From positions 4,999,001 to 5,063,000 of the forward strand of contig NC_134682.1 in assembly GCF_024713945.1 (NCBI RefSeq): a stretch of DNA of 64,000 bases, in the 5' to 3' direction. Source of the stretch: Dermatophagoides farinae. Its lineage: Eukaryota; Arthropoda; Arachnida; Sarcoptiformes; Pyroglyphidae. Below, piece after piece: positions 63,542-64,000 of this stretch. The position numbers were made by a program, and so were the translations under genes. Within the stretch, counting starts at the first letter, position 1; each line of letters begins with the position of its first letter. Below the pieces are notes generated by a model. The model worked only from the letters and a program-made list of their open reading frames with translations. It did not search any database and had not been told where the DNA came from.

Positions 63542-64000
63542 TCCTTACCCAACAAATAACGAAAGTATCAGCCAGAAATCCAAAACCATCATCATCATCT
63601 ACTATTATTTTTTTCTGTTCTTTCTATTCAAAATGTATACACTAAACGATGATCGTCTTTTATTTTTCTTTCATTTTGGCAAGAATGTTCCAAAAACGAT
63701 GAAGAGATTAATGTGAATCAATTGTCTCTAATGGACACTCATTTATTCTGGTCTAGTCTCCCTTTCTCTCTCTCTCTCTCACTCGCTCTGGTTTAATATT
63801 CTAAACTGAGTGAGAAAGAAAAAAAACAAACGACGATTGCTACATAGAATCGTTGTCGTTGTTGTGTGTGAAGTTTATAAACATTGTGTCTCTCTCTATT
63901 TTTCTTGGTCGATGCTTAAAATGATGATGGTTTTCGTTGATATTTTGCACATAAAATTCGCCATAGGATAGATAACTACTTAATTCAGTTCGATTTCTTT

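Larger units (their letters stand above)
59795..64000. other. AT-rich non-coding stretch to the window end
   Basis: No recognisable gene. Contains compound (TC)n(TG)18 at 61190-61239, (ATG)7 at 61654-61674, (GT)n at 62676-62695, compound (CCA)n(CA)n at 63381-63409 and (GA)14 at 63511-63538. Confidence 0.65.

Noticed and set aside
1..64000. CRISPR arrays, operons, phage or plasmid modules
   Set aside because: No spaced direct repeats, no dense coding and no Shine-Dalgarno pattern. The only tandem structures are microsatellites, so prokaryotic systems are excluded.

Overview
The window looks like nuclear DNA of a small-genome eukaryote, most likely an arthropod. It is strongly AT-rich and full of short (ATC/GAT)n, (CA/TG)n, (GA/CT)n and (GTT/AAC)n tracts and poly-T/poly-A runs. 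It has no bacterial gene packing, operons or ribosome-binding sites. This texture reminds me of acariform mites (dust-mite/scabies-mite group), but that is an impression. No gene here fixes the taxon.

One element is certain: a complete, apparently intact Ty1/copia LTR retrotransposon on the minus strand (9736-14312, 4577 bp). It has two identical 167-bp LTRs with TG...CA ends, a 5-bp target-site duplication (ATAAC), a primer-binding site matching the 3' end of initiator tRNA-Met, a polypurine tract, and one uninterrupted 1374-codon gag-pol frame. The frame carries a zinc knuckle, aspartic protease, integrase (DDE), reverse transcriptase (YVDD) and RNase H, in copia order. Identical LTRs plus an open frame mean a recent insertion that may still be mobile.

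The rest (1-9730 and 14318-64000) has no gene I can recognise. Almost all open frames there are translations of simple repeats or T/A-rich DNA. The smaller items are a 104-bp element with TA flanks and pogo/Tigger-like ends (32439-32542), a perfect 35-nt palindrome (2770-2804), an 18-nt palindrome (55160-55177), and many microsatellites.

Several splice-like signals lie on the plus strand. Two are long pyrimidine tracts ending in AG followed directly by a 5' splice site (25512/25513 and 55046/55047), the arrangement of recursive-splicing ratchet points in long arthropod introns. Four short candidate exons (1-34, 23549-23765, 50883-50905, 59725-59790) are also on the plus strand. One reading is that the window lies largely inside very long intron(s) of a plus-strand gene, with the copia element inserted antisense to it. 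That is inference from motif inspection only and needs RNA evidence.
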